Shown piece after piece: positions 32,659-44,600 of a stretch of 64,000 nt of DNA. Source of the DNA: Asterella californica (Eukaryota; Streptophyta; Marchantiopsida; Marchantiales; Aytoniaceae); NCBI GenBank assembly GCA_036924285.1, contig JAYKYS010000011.1, positions 496,001 through 560,000 on the forward strand, read 5' to 3'. The translations under genes and the position numbers were made by a program. How positions within the stretch are numbered: the stretch's first letter is position 1; every line of letters begins with the position of its first letter. The notes beneath the pieces are model-generated. The model ran no database searches and had not been told where the DNA came from. It saw nothing but the letters and a program-made list of their open reading frames with translations.

Positions 32659-32716
32659 TCCAATCGTTCCGCCTTAGTAGGCGTACTCCCTCGCCTACTA
32701 AGGCGGAACGATTGGA
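32659..32716. other. Perfect 25-bp inverted repeat, 8-base loop
   Basis: The arms CAATCGTTCCGCCTTAGTAG(GCG) and (CGC)CTACTAAGGCGGAACGATTG pair without mismatch over 25 bp around TACTCCCT. It could be a folded-back transposon end or a small-RNA hairpin. No coding context is seen. Confidence 0.9.
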
Positions 32717-33599
32717 GTGAGGCTAGGATTGATGTCGAGAGATGTGGAATTCAATCTTCTGTAAGAGTTTGTACTGTATCTCAAATCTGGGTCGTGGGTT
32801 TTCTGCTTTGATTTCCTTATAAATTCGTGCGAAGAACAACTGGTTGCGTCGGGACTCCACCTTCTTCTCTTCGTTTCGCTTCGTCGAGACTCCACCGGAT
32901 CGATGTCATAAGCACCTGCGGGTTTGGAATGATCACACAGTAGAAGATTCTCCACTTCTGAGTTCCAAGACTGCCGAAATCCCTACGCGTCAAGCACACA
33001 GCGCTGCACCCATCAATTCATTTCCCTTTTGGTCGCAGGTACGAGGAAGGTGACTGCGACTGCGAGCCTGGTTTGGAACGTCAAGTGGTGCTACAAAGTT
33101 ACTGATTAATGCCACCTTAACACGCGCGGGTTGATTACCATTAAGTACTGTTTATTGTCACGACGTCTCGTGGCGTCTTGCTGAGTCACTGGTGTGATTG
33201 TGCCACGTCACATGTCTGATGTCTCCGTTTGCTGAGTCACTAGCCGTTGCCTTATGCCGTTGCTGTTTTGCCGTCCGTCCGTCAGTTAGATATTATGTAA
33301 GTTGTCATCCCTCCGTCAGTTGCATTCCGTCTGTCTGTTGACTAACCGTTTGTCGTGAAGATTCGTTCTAGGACAATCGTCCGAGAGAGCGAGAGGCATG
33401 CGGTATCATTCGATGGAGTCACAAGACTGCAAACTGTGAAAATCTTCGATTACAACTGCGAAATCTTCGATTAAGACTGGTGCTAGAGCCACAGGATCTT
33501 GGATTGCATGCGAACAGTGTGTGGAAATCGTTTGAGAGAGCTATAAGACTGATGTGCTAGAGACACGGGAAGTCAGTAATCTTTCATTTCATGGTGTGC

Positions 33600-33890
33600 T
33601 TGACAGTTTTGCTTTAATCTTCGAGGGGTGTGCTTGAAAGTTTTGCGGAAATCTTTCGAGAGCATCGTGCGTGCGGTTCTTTGGAAATCTGCCTAGAGCA
33701 TCGTGCGTGCGAGCAGTGTGCTTGACGATTCTTTGGAAATTTTTGGGGAGTCGCATCGTGCATGCGAGCGTTGTGCTTGACAGTTTTGCGAAAATCTTTC
33801 AAGAGCATCGTGAGAGCAGTGTGCTTGACGATTATTTCGAAATCTACCGAGAGCATCGAGCGTGCGAACGATGTGCTTGACGGTTCAGTC
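33600..33890. repeat. Degenerate minisatellite
   Basis: About four to five diverged units share GTGTGCTTGACGATT, TTTGGAAATCT and GAGAGCATCGTGCGTGCGAG. The short frames across it are repeat artefacts. Confidence 0.75.
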
Positions 33891-34522
33891 AGAGTGCTAG
33901 AGCCAGAGCCAAAGGACTGCAAAAATCTTTCGAGAGAGCGAGACGGCCGGGCCCGTGCTAGAGATCCAAGACTGTAGAAATCTTTCGTGCTAGACGGACT
34001 TGTGTTGGTGCTTAACGATTTTGCGTATGTCACATGTCTCGACTCATCTTTTGCGCATCGTGGTTTGTTTTCGAATCATCTCTGCGAAAGAGTTCATGTG
34101 AGAAGAGATGTGAGATGTGTTGCTATGTAATTTCTAGCTATTAGGATTGAGACTAGATTTTAAGACAAAAACTGATTTCTGTTGAGACAGATACTGTCAC
34201 CTTGCAATCGTAACGTCTTGTTTTTCTTTCGATCTGTCTATCATTCGTCGCTTGACTTTCGTTCTATTTCACAATGAGAAATGTGATTCGAAACAAGTAA
34301 ACCCTCAACCCTAAACTGAAATTGACGCAGGCAGGCTGCTTGCTGTAGTTAGCTTGAACTGGAACCTTCTTTTACCTTCTCCTTTTCTCGAGGGATGCAT
34401 GTAAGACAGTATCAGATACCTTCTAAGTGGGATTGCTCGTCTGAAACCTAAACCCTAAACCACAATCTTTACGATTTCAGCTTTGCTAATTCTTTTATCC
34501 GGATCAAATTTAAGATGCAAAC

Positions 34523-37010
34523 ATGGAGAGGGAGATGCAAACATGTCGTAGATGCGATAGAATCCTATCCATCACTAGTTTTAGCCGAGAGCGAAATGTT
34601 CCAAATCCGCTTGCACCGCGAACTTACAGGTGCAACAAATGTGCGACTAAACTGAGAAAGTCTTATGACATCGAGAACTATGTAGATGATGTAGCGGTTG
34701 ATATGAATGTCACAGAAACTATGGAGTGTACTTCAGACGACTTTTTGGATGTTGTATTCTCAATATTCGAGGACGAACAGGTAAGTAACGGATCGGTTGT
34801 CTTGCGCATTCATATTTCATTGTCCGAAGAAGTTTTGTCGGAGTTCGAGTTTGATATAGAAACGTCTATTCTCAAAGCGAGTGATTTTGTTTTACTGCAA
34901 GAGAGATATAGTAACCTAGTGATGAATGTTGTGAAATCTGATTTAGAGACAAGGTCGGGTTACTACTGGTCTGTTCAGTACGTCCGCCCTTCCGAGGATC
35001 CGGTCTCTCTGCACATTTGCAGTGCGTCATTAGCATGTATCAGTCGAGATGATCGTGTTGCATGGAAGAACAAGACAGATGAACTGGATTCTAGTAGGAC
35101 TTCATCTGATTTTAGACGCCAACCATGTAAACGAGCTGTCATTTCTCGGTTCCCATGCAAAGGATTAGTGAAAGTGGATGTAGACTAAATGTATTGTGTT
35201 GTACTTTGTCAACATTTGATGGTACACGAACACCCGACTTTTCGAGATACGACTATGCCGAGAGCGGCGTTGGTATTTCTGGAGTCAGTTGTGCAAGGTC
35301 ACATGCGAAAGCTTGAACTACACAGGGCTCTATGCTTGCAAAAACTTATAGACTCTAGTATGATAACGAGAAGTCATGTGAATTATCATATTGCAGCAGT
35401 TTTAGCACGTACTTACATTCGCAATGTGGGTGATCAACTACACTCTACATCTTTGTTGATAGAAACAGACACGTACAAGGCTAATGGTTTCATGTCTTTG
35501 TTGTACGAGAATGAGAAGCACTGTTCAATGTTTGCATTCACTACACCTTTTTTCATCATAAAGACATTGTTACAAAAGTGATAATATATAGTACGTTTAA
35601 GACGAATGCAGTAAGATTTGAACTATTCGTGATGAATGCGAACGTGGGGGGTTTTGGTCTTCCTTTATCGTAAATGTTTTTTTCTCGTAAGTATGGAGAC
35701 AAGGAGAAAAGCTCTTGCTCTGTTCGTGAAGGTGAACGCAATCGGAGTTTAGTGTTGGTGAAGTGATTTCGTGCATTGTTAGAAAAAGGATTGACGCCTC
35801 TCTTGTACTCACTAACCAAGACCAAGGTCAAATAGGAGCGTTGCAGTCAGTTCTTGTGAAAATATTTGTTCAGCTATGTCTCCAGCATGCACAAGCGGCA
35901 GTGGAAACACGTATCATGCAAGTAAATAAGAATGTAAGTCATTATGATTCTAGTTATGCTGCTTCAGTTCTCTCATTTGTTGATCGATCATGGACTATCC
36001 CTGCATGGGATGTTCGTGGTCATGTCGTCATTGTGAATTGTAGGAGAGAAATATGTATTTGGTTTACACAACACTTTAATGTGCATCCTTTGATACATGT
36101 TGGGCTTAATATCTATCTCTCTGCGGAAGAACACTATGAAAAGTGTGATGAGGAAGCTTACACATGGTGTTATTCCAGACAAGTTGTTCATTTTTGGACA
36201 TATCTCTGGAACGAGTGATATGAGCTTGATAAGTGGGTGTTGTTTAGTCGTTCTGTCAAACCCGTGCTTAGCTTTTCACGGACAACAAACATCATTGAGA
36301 GTCACTAGCGTAAGTTGAAATCTGATTATAAGTACTCTTGCAATCGTCCTAGACTTGATAGACTCTGCAAGATTCTGACTGGGACATAGATATCTAACTT
36401 ACAAGTTCAGCTGAGTCAGATACAGAATAGACGTTTCTATCCTTCTTGGTGGAAAGATTTTTGACTAGTATGGAGAAGATGTTTGTCTGCGGAAGTATCT
36501 GAGGATGCGCATATGAGGTATACAGTTTCTTTGGAGAAATGTGTTTACAGTTGTCCTCAGTTTTTAAATTGTGGCTATCTTCTATGCAAACACCTTGTTC
36601 ATGCTTTCAATGCTATGACAAATACATTTCCTGAGTATGACAGGACGCAGCGAAGACATGACTGGTCCTTTTATTCCTTTCAAGCAGAGGGCAGCATACT
36701 GACTCGCGAGGTTGTTGCAACCTCTAGAAACCCATGGCATGTGGAGGAGGTCGATCACGACTTTCATCCGCATGTTGTAGTATCTGACGAGGACACTCAG
36801 TCTTTGGTTGAAATTCTGATAGACCAAGCTCGAATCAAGTTCGCTCAGTTTGAGTCTTTGTTGTTGCGTGAGTCAGATAATGAATTGTTTATAGTCAAAA
36901 TGGAGAAATGTTTCCGTGCCTTCTCCAACGTATTGAGGAGTGTACTCGAGCAATTTCGAGTCGGACACAACAAGCTACATGGACTACCAGTGGTCCTGTT
37001 GATGTTTTAA
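34523..37010 (+). pseudogene. Second copy of the MULE/SWIM transposase, decayed
   Basis: This is collinear with the transposase of MULE-B on the other strand. The N-terminal zinc cluster is better kept (CRRCDRILSITSF, YRCNKC). The core reads IIYSTFKTN, where the first catalytic Asp has become Tyr; then LTNQDQGQIGALQSV and QLCLQHAQAAV; then the SWIM finger CPQFLNCGYLLCKHLVHA with its His intact. It has several in-frame stops (for example TAG at a conserved Trp near 36308 and TGA at a conserved Arg near 36463), a frameshift near 35560 and a TAA in place of Gln at 35186-35188. It is certainly inactive. I found no TIRs bounding it. Confidence 0.8.
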
Positions 37011-37189
37011 GATAAAGGCAGGATGCGTCGAAGCTCTCAGACTTCGTGGAGAAACGACTAAAGAACGAGCGAACAGCTTCAGTAAGTCGGGTAGCACTGC
37101 GATCTGACCTTTAATTTTTCGCATGAACGGAAAGTAGTGTCGTCTTTGTTTTTTTTCCTAGATTGTTTAGTCAGTGGCTTTACGATTAG

Positions 37190-37223
37190 AGGTGTTAACA
37201 TGTGCTTCTATCTGTTAACACCT
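37190..37223. other. 11-bp inverted repeat
   Basis: AGGTGTTAACA and TGTTAACACCT are separated by 12 bases, shortly after the end of the second transposase copy. It might be a remnant of a terminal structure. Confidence 0.5.
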
Positions 37224-37239
37224 AACCTTTGAATTGAGT

Positions 37240-37900
37240 ACGTGTAGTTGATATAAGAAGGGTACGCATTTTGTTAACGAGGTGAACTTTTGTACTTAGA
37301 AAAATAACTATATTTTGGACTTGGACTTTTGTACTTGAAGTTTAGTACTCTTTTACTTCAAGAGTTTGATGCATGTTACTTTGTGTACTTAGAACTTGGA
37401 ATCCTACATCTCATGTGACTTGTGTACTGGAAGTTCAGTAATCTGTACTTCAAGGGTTTGATAATGGTACTTTGAGTACTCAATACTTGGAATACTACAT
37501 CTGTCTCCTAAACTTTTGTACTGTACTTGTACTTGGGACTGAATAGTGATACTTGAGAGTAATAAGTACTTTGTGTCTCAACAAGTTCGAGTACTTCAAA
37601 TACTGATACTTGAGGTTAATAAGTATTTTGTGTCTCAACAAGTTGGAGTACTTCAAAGATCATATTGTACTTCTGGTCAGTTTGTATGTTGTACATGTAT
37701 CAGAATTCTTTTGAGTACAACATTTAGGGTCAGTTGAGTACTAATGTTTCAGAAACGTAGAGTACTTCAAGATTCATTTTTGTACTTCTTTTTGTACTTC
37801 TGATCAATACTTTTGTAGTACTCGTACGTTGGATTTCAGTACTTAGCATGTGGTACTTTGTAGTAGTCTTACGTTTGATTGCAGTAAAAATGCTCTTGTC
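37240..37900. repeat. GTACTT-rich degenerate repeat tract
   Basis: Variants of TTGTACTTGAAG, GAGTACTTCAA and GTACTTGG recur every 20-40 bp. Within it, a unit of 57 bp is tandemly duplicated (37548-37604 and 37605-37661, GATACTTGAG...CAACAAGTTCGAGTACTTCAAA). It lies beside the second transposase in the way the CAGTGCGAC arrays lie beside the first. Confidence 0.75.
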
Positions 37901-39800
37901 CGTCATGTCTGTCATATATCACAGTATCTATTGAGGAGTAAAGTATATTTTTATCTTGTTCAGTCTGTTAAGTAAATGTTGCTTTCTAGAGCTCTGAAGA
38001 CTGTGCGTAGATCAACTTTAGATTTCACCAAGTAGGTTGGACCATTTTCATGAGAGAATTAACTCCTACCGTTTGGCAAGCATCTGGTTGCCGATAAAAA
38101 AAACATTAAGTGGAAAAAAGAAATATTCATTATATACTTTTATAAACAAATGACATCATATTTTCTTGACATATCTTCGCACATCAGAATCCTTTTCTGT
38201 AGATCTCCACTCTAAAGCGGAGTGCACCTTGACTAATAAAGAGACTCCAAAAACTACACTACCAACTGAAGGGCCTGCTTACAACTGTTTAGAGGAGACA
38301 GCTGCTGGAAATTTCAAATCTGTTTTGCCTCGACGCTAGGGCTCTTTCTCTAGCCTCCAAAAGCACTGAAATGTAGGGCTGGATTTCATATCTGTCACTC
38401 AAACTGCAAATAAGTACATTTTCAGGATTACCAAAAAGTTGAAGGGCAAAATAATATAAACGATTCTCTTCTGCTCCAAGAGACCTCAAAATCTTCATAT
38501 TAATTTTTTTGTCAATACTAAAAATTTTATTTGAGATAAATCTTACGGGGAGGGGAATCTCTGTTAAGGTATGAATTCTCCATCAGGTCATCTACCCTCG
38601 TATCTCCGTGGAGTGGAGGAGATACTTCCGTATCTCTTATATCTTCTTATCTTCTTATCTGAAGCCAAGATCAGAGTGGAGGCTCGATGGACGACCAGTA
38701 CCTTCGTCTTATCTCCCTGGAGTGCTGTATGTCAAGCTAAGGGCTCGATGGAGGCTGAGATCTCAGAAGATAGCAATTTTGCTGTTTTGTCCTCATGAGG
38801 ATTTAGGGTTTCGGTATCGACGCATGCAATACCTTGAAGTCAAATACGTGTTTAAGAGGGAAATTGAAGCAACTATCGCTTCTCATTGTCAAGACTGTAG
38901 CCGAGTATCTGCGAATACGTGTTCATCGACGAAGCTCGAAGACGAAGTTCATCATTTTATCAGGTGAGTCGTATGAGCTTGAAGTTTCTGTCCTGCTTGC
39001 ATCTAAGTTTCTATCTTGCTTGCATCCTGTTTATCATAAATGTACGTACGGCTCACGGCTCACGCCCTTGCTTTCTCGCCTCGTCGCGGTTCATTAGTTT
39101 ACGGCATGAGTAATAATCAACTCTGACGCTCTAGTCGTCCATTTGGATTAACACTTGACTGAGTGGAGGAAGCTTTCCGCTATGACTGTTGCTTGATCCC
39201 AAGAGTTTCATGAAGTGTCATTCAATCAATTCATTCTAACGCATGTATCTACCGATTATGAATCTTAGGAATGTTGGCACCCTTATGCTTCTCGCTCCAC
39301 GTTACATGTCTTATGTGTGCTGGTTACATTATTATGCAGCATTTCTAGCTGCTGTTGCACCTCAGATGAGTAACAGCAGCTTCGCTGCACCCCGATCCAC
39401 ACTTACCCGTCGGTCGCTCGAATCCGGCTCTGAAAGTTAAGATTCCTCCACATGGCGACATCTCTAACCCACCCCACCCGCTGTTATTCATGGGATCTGC
39501 AGAATAGCTAGTTGGAGGCCAAAGCAGACTCTGCAGGTGTAGATTCTACAGTGTTCGAACTGACCTCCACGTCCTTAAAAGTTACAAAGGACTGAAGCAT
39601 TACTTGGAGTGAGTTCCGACGAAAATGAAAGAACAAATGCGTTCAATCAGTAATCGCTCGCTCTGTCCCTCTATGAACGGTTCTTTATGAGTAGGTTAGT
39701 TTCCCCTTCCGAAATTGAGTATGCTAGTTATAGCTCCGAATTTCAAATTACGGAAAGTCTTATACAGCTCTCAGATTGGTAGCTGTAACAGCTGCAGAGG
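37901..39800. other. Intergenic, no gene recognised
   Basis: Short frames only. One minus frame of 69 codons (38498-38289, LYYFALQLFGNPENVLICSL, ISVLLEARERALASRQ) looks protein-like and is AT-balanced, but I cannot place it in a family or extend it across splice sites. Confidence 0.4.
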
Positions 39801-40234
39801 AGTCTGCAGTCAAGTTAGCTGTGCACATCGGGAGAAAGTTCCTAGCAGCAGGAACGAGTGATGTTCATTTTTCTGTTTGATATGTTGATGCACGAGGCGC
39901 AAAAATTTCTTCCTCATTCTCTTGTAGCATATTCTTAGTTTTGAGTCTCTAAGATGAAGAAGCACACAATGGTGATGTGCTTCTTCATCTCCTGAGAAGA
40001 GTTCGCTGCTATGGTCATAATTCCCTGGTAATGTAGGTGTAGAAGCGCTCCACGTCTCTCTATGGAAAACATACCAGAAAAGCACTGACTCTGCAGGAAT
40101 TCTCTGAGGAGAGAGAAGTAACATCCAAATCCTCATCAGTCTTACAGACTGTCACTGACAGTTCTAGATTCTTCTTCGGAGGCGCTACTCTCTTCGCCAT
40201 CGCTTGTCTTCGAAGGAACATCTAGTCGAGATGT

Positions 40235-41053
40235 CTAAGGAAAATGAGGACAAAGATAAGAGAAACACTCCGGATGCAAGACAGAGCACACACCGGGAAC
40301 GAAGCGGGAGTGGTAGATGACATGCACGGTCGGTCGTAAAAAGTTAGAGCTCAGTTCTATATAATACCTCGGATAGGAGAAGACTACAAGGTACCGATCC
40401 TGTAAAATCATCCAGTACCCATCGTCAGTAGTGCCCAAGTAGAAGAAAGGCCCAGACAAAGCAGGAAAACTACGACCGATTTTGACGAAATCATCATCAA
40501 CTAAGAAGTGTGGAGGATGAGTACATGGAAAAAGACTCAAGTACACACAGTAGGTATTGTAGTGGAAAAGAACTTTACCCTCGTTGTACAAGAGAAGCTG
40601 AGATTGAGTTATAGCCTGCTCTAGAGTCGACAAGGGTGGCGCACAACCCTCAAGGAAGAAAAGAATATCTCGGACACCAAGCGGATTAGAATCACCCACG
40701 GAAGAGTTTTCAACACTGACAACCGACGACTGTATTGTATCGACTTCCAAATCGGACACGTCTAGTGTATGATCTAAGGTCCCATGAACCGATTCGGACG
40801 GCTCGGGATTATTGACCATGGCAGCAGAGTCGTTCTCATCATCGAGCCAAGTCTAAACCAAAAGAAGGAAAGAGAACGTACCACGCACAAAAATTAATAT
40901 CGATCGCAGCGTCGAACCTCTCGTGGACATTGCTGCCGCACCTGCTTCCTCCCAAGACAGCAATGACGAAACAGAAGCGGGGCCGGAACCGTCATCGCGC
41001 TCTCCATCTTCTATGAGCATCGCTGCTGCACCTACTTCCTCCGACGAGACCAA
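40235..41053 (-). CDS. Hypothetical protein, possibly spliced
   Basis: The 194-codon frame 40819-40235 is the longest in this region and has a globular look (GVRDILFFLEGCAPPLSTLE, VDDDFVKIGRSFPALSGPFF, TTDDGYWMILQDRYLVVFSY). A splice acceptor (TTTGGTTTAG) just upstream would add TWLDDENDSAAM in phase. The frame upstream (41053-40853) carries two similar motifs (SSEEVGAAAM, SWEEAGAAAM), so these may be linked exons, although the donor phase did not fit simply. It may be part of the same relic as 41190-41670. The family is unknown. Confidence 0.3.
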
Positions 41054-41189
41054 TCAGCAAAAGCAAAGTCAAGAAACTAGACAAGCAGGATGATCGTGCC
41101 CATCACGCTGTCGTAGCGAGAGCCTTTCTTTTGAGCAAGGGCGTACCTTCTGGCTGTGGCTAGCGATCGATGCACAGCAGAGCGACTAG

Positions 41190-41670
41190 TATCATGTAGA
41201 TTTCTCTCTGACTTCCTCGATATCTAAGCACTTTCTTTTTCTCAATAAAAGGTCAAGATAATCACACGAAAACGTTGGATGATCATGGGCACGACAAACG
41301 GAATATGCGATGACATGATCTCTCGGTAGTATTCCTCTCCGAAGTTTCTCACTACTAAGGTTCCGTACATGGCTTTGGGTCGATAGATATGTCTTATCTC
41401 GCACTCGGTGTTAAAGTTTACAGGAGGGAGCTAATTTAGATCCATCATTCATTAGATGAGGATAAAGACGGTAAGATCCCATTCTTGGCCGTAAGTGATA
41501 ACATGTAAGATCACAAGGACAGGCGAGAGCATGACTTGCGCGATAAAGTTATGCCTGAAGGATCTTATCAGAAACTGTTCGAAATGAACTCGTTCTATGT
41601 ACATCAGTTTAATCTGGAAAAGGTTTCGAAAAGGGAATCTGGGCGGTAAGTAGAGTCCTTCGTCCATCTC
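41190..41670 (-). pseudogene. Coding-like relic related to 6230-6662
   Basis: Minus frames read PRFPFRNLFQIKL, VITYGQEWDLTVFILI and, after a shift, YGTLVVRNFGEEYY. These align with the relic inside the first gypsy LTR (VTYDAVWDLTVYILL, VVRNFGEDYY) in the same order and at similar spacing. I do not recognise the family. Surrounding sequence to about 42.9 kb has the texture of retroelement LTR/UTR. Confidence 0.35.
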
Positions 41671-41699
41671 TCACAACATTTGCACTCCAACTACAAGGG

Positions 41700-44600
41700 T
41701 ATCTCGATCCTCAGAACACCGATACAATATCATAGGATCACTCCGATCTCTCCAAAAACAATCTCTTGAGTTTCCCAAGGTCGAATGCCCCCACACAGGT
41801 CACTCTCCTTTGCTTAAAAGTTTCGAACACAAAACAAGGATAGGTGCTAGCTCCCTAACCGAGCAACCCAAGTCACACGGGCTGATGAAGTGGCACACAT
41901 GCACATCGTATGTTTGGTGCCGTCATACTCATCCACGTGTAGGTCGACTGGGTGAAAGATTCAAATGCATGCACCGTAACATGTTTCAATACTAGAGACT
42001 GGGCTAGACATGTAGTCGACTTTACAAGTCAAGGATCGCACTTTGTCACGTTGAGTGCGAACCTGACAACCACATGACGTGGTTACAACGTAGGTCGTTA
42101 AAGTCTTATCTACGCCTAGAATACTCCCCAAAGCAATACAAACGTCACACTGGATGCTTTTCTGTCAGCTGCCGCTAACAAGACTCGGGACTTAGAGTAG
42201 ATATCGTTGCCGATACAACTCGGCAGAAAAAACAGCGAACTTTCACACATGATAGATACAGATGTACAGCTCAGTTTCCTCTCAAACTTGCCACGTAGGT
42301 AGGATACTAAAATCTCTACTTACAGGTCAAATTTCAGGAAGATCTGACGGCTAGATCTCCTCCCATAATTAACACCAATTCAGAGAAACTAACACGCACT
42401 TCCAATCTCAGATTCAGGACAGAAGCTTCTTCGTCTAAATGAATCGTCCACTTCCACTCAAACTTCCTGTGCTATCAAATCAGAAGGTAAACTCACTACT
42501 CAGGAAATTTCAGCCGATTTGACCGTTCGGATCATCCTCCACAAATCAGCAAACTTGCTGCTCCAGATTGAAAGCTTTCTGTACCCCGTCGTCTTCAAAT
42601 CACCATTGCGCTCAATCCGCATAACATCCGGTAGTGAAATTTGGGGTCAGAGCTTCAGCAACTGACAGACTACAAGATCATGAAATCTGGTCTCAATCTG
42701 ACGGCTCAATCACTCAAACTCCTTAATCTTACAATCGGAAGAGAAAGCTATGTACTCCAATCACTCTATGAACTTCAAATGGCCATAACGTATGCCCTGG
42801 ACCTCCAAATCGAGTGAAATTTGAGCTCAGGTTGCTCCTCCCATCAAGAGCTCTCTGCCCATGCCCTATGATCTCCAAAATCCCTCGATCCTCCCAGAGC
42901 GCACACTTAGGTAGATGACAAGTTTATCTTCACTTTTTGGTGGACCAATGGGAATTTAAAAGACTCAACCTTGTCCTTTTCTGCCCCATGGAGACCCCAG
43001 CAGATAATAGAGCATTCAAAGCTCATAAGAGCAAAGTTTTAGATCTCATTACACCACAACTTCACAATTGTGCGCAAAACGCACTTATACGCATAATTTA
43101 CATACTAACTTATCACACAACAGGACAACGCATCGGTACTGATCGCGCATGAAAGCTATGAAGAAAAAGCAAAGCCAACAATGAAGATGATGATCGTCGT
43201 CCATGATGCATCGTCAATACTGCGAAACGCGAGGAACCAACGCAGAGCAAAAAGCCCCAGACAAAAAATGAACTCTACTCGAAGCCCGACAGACAAATGA
43301 AACCTCGTCCCCAATGATTTATCGCCGCATCACCACACCAATCCAAAACCCGACGAAGCAACCCGCCGCAAGAAAAACGACGCGTGAAAACTCTGATAGA
43401 CAGATGAATTCGGCTGGAAGCCCGATAGACAAATGTTTTCATTTTGACTGGAAGCGCGAGACAGAATTTCTCCCCGACTAGCAGCACTCATCGCTAGAAT
43501 TTCTTCCTCAGCGGAAGACACCGCCCGACTTCCGCCTTCGCCGCCCACGGACATTGAAAACCGCGCCACAGCCACTGGCAACAACGAATTTCCAACCCTA
43601 CTAACGCGCTCGGCCTGTTGCGAAACCCTGCCGCAAAACGTAGGTTGCATGCATATTCACTAAGGGGATGAGAAGAGTTGAGCGTTGAAAAGGAGAGGAA
43701 GCTAATGATCCAACATATTATATTTTTCTTGGAGATTCAAAAGAGTAACGAAATCGACTTTGATGTGAAACTAAATGTTTCATAGTTCTTGCTTATTCCA
43801 AATTGACCACACTAGAAGTTTTGAAGTTTCTCTCAGAATTTCCATCTTCACGATAGCATATTTTGGATATATAAAACATAAATTTATCTTTAATTGTACC
43901 TTTGAACGTGAAGTTTCTTCTCACTACGTGACTCACGTAAGACTCTGAACTTGTGAATTTTGCAATCTTGTTGGTGACTGGCGATCCATAGTGTTTCTTT
44001 TAACAACATTTGTGTGCTCATGTGAGGTTTGCATCATCTATTTTTCTCATTTTCACATTTGCAAAGAAAAATTGTATATTTTTCTAACCAATAGATATCG
44101 TAACAGTAGTTATTATCCACGCGTATAGTCGAAAACCACAATTAAAGGAGTGCTACTGTACTTGCTTACAGTAGCACGTCTATGTGAATAGTCGTCTTCT
44201 ATTCACTTACATCTTCTTATTCTTCTTATCTTCTCGTTTGAGAATTTGAAAGTTAATTCTATTCAAAAATAGCTTATAGAATTCCAGATGGAATTGCTTG
44301 AGTAGATGCAATTCCCTGAAAAAGAATATGAAAAGTAAAATAATAAAATAAAAACGACAATTGAGTAAATGCAATTCCCACTTCCTTCTGATGAGTAAAT
44401 GACATGTTTTACGTGGCCCTCCACTCCTACTAGCTCACTATCCATTTGATAGTGAGCTACTAAAGTTTCATGTCTACATAATACTACATCGTACTAACAT
44501 AAGAACTTGTCATATACTTTGGGGAATCCACTCTGTTTGTATACCGGCATAGGCATGGTAACGTATTTCACTTGATAAATTTATGTATTTGTTCAACTTA

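Larger units (their letters stand above)
31519..34522. other. Intergenic, no gene recognised
   Basis: Short overlapping frames on both strands (31860-33053) show no conserved motifs. The stretch holds a perfect 25-bp hairpin (32659-32716), a degenerate minisatellite (33600-33890) and telomere-like AAACCCTAA/AAACCCTCAACCCTAA motifs at about 34300 and 34450, upstream of the second transposase. Confidence 0.5.

Noticed and set aside
34300..34460. Interstitial telomere tract
   Set aside because: Only two or three AAACCCTAA-like units in imperfect form. These are common plant promoter telo-box motifs and not a telomere remnant.
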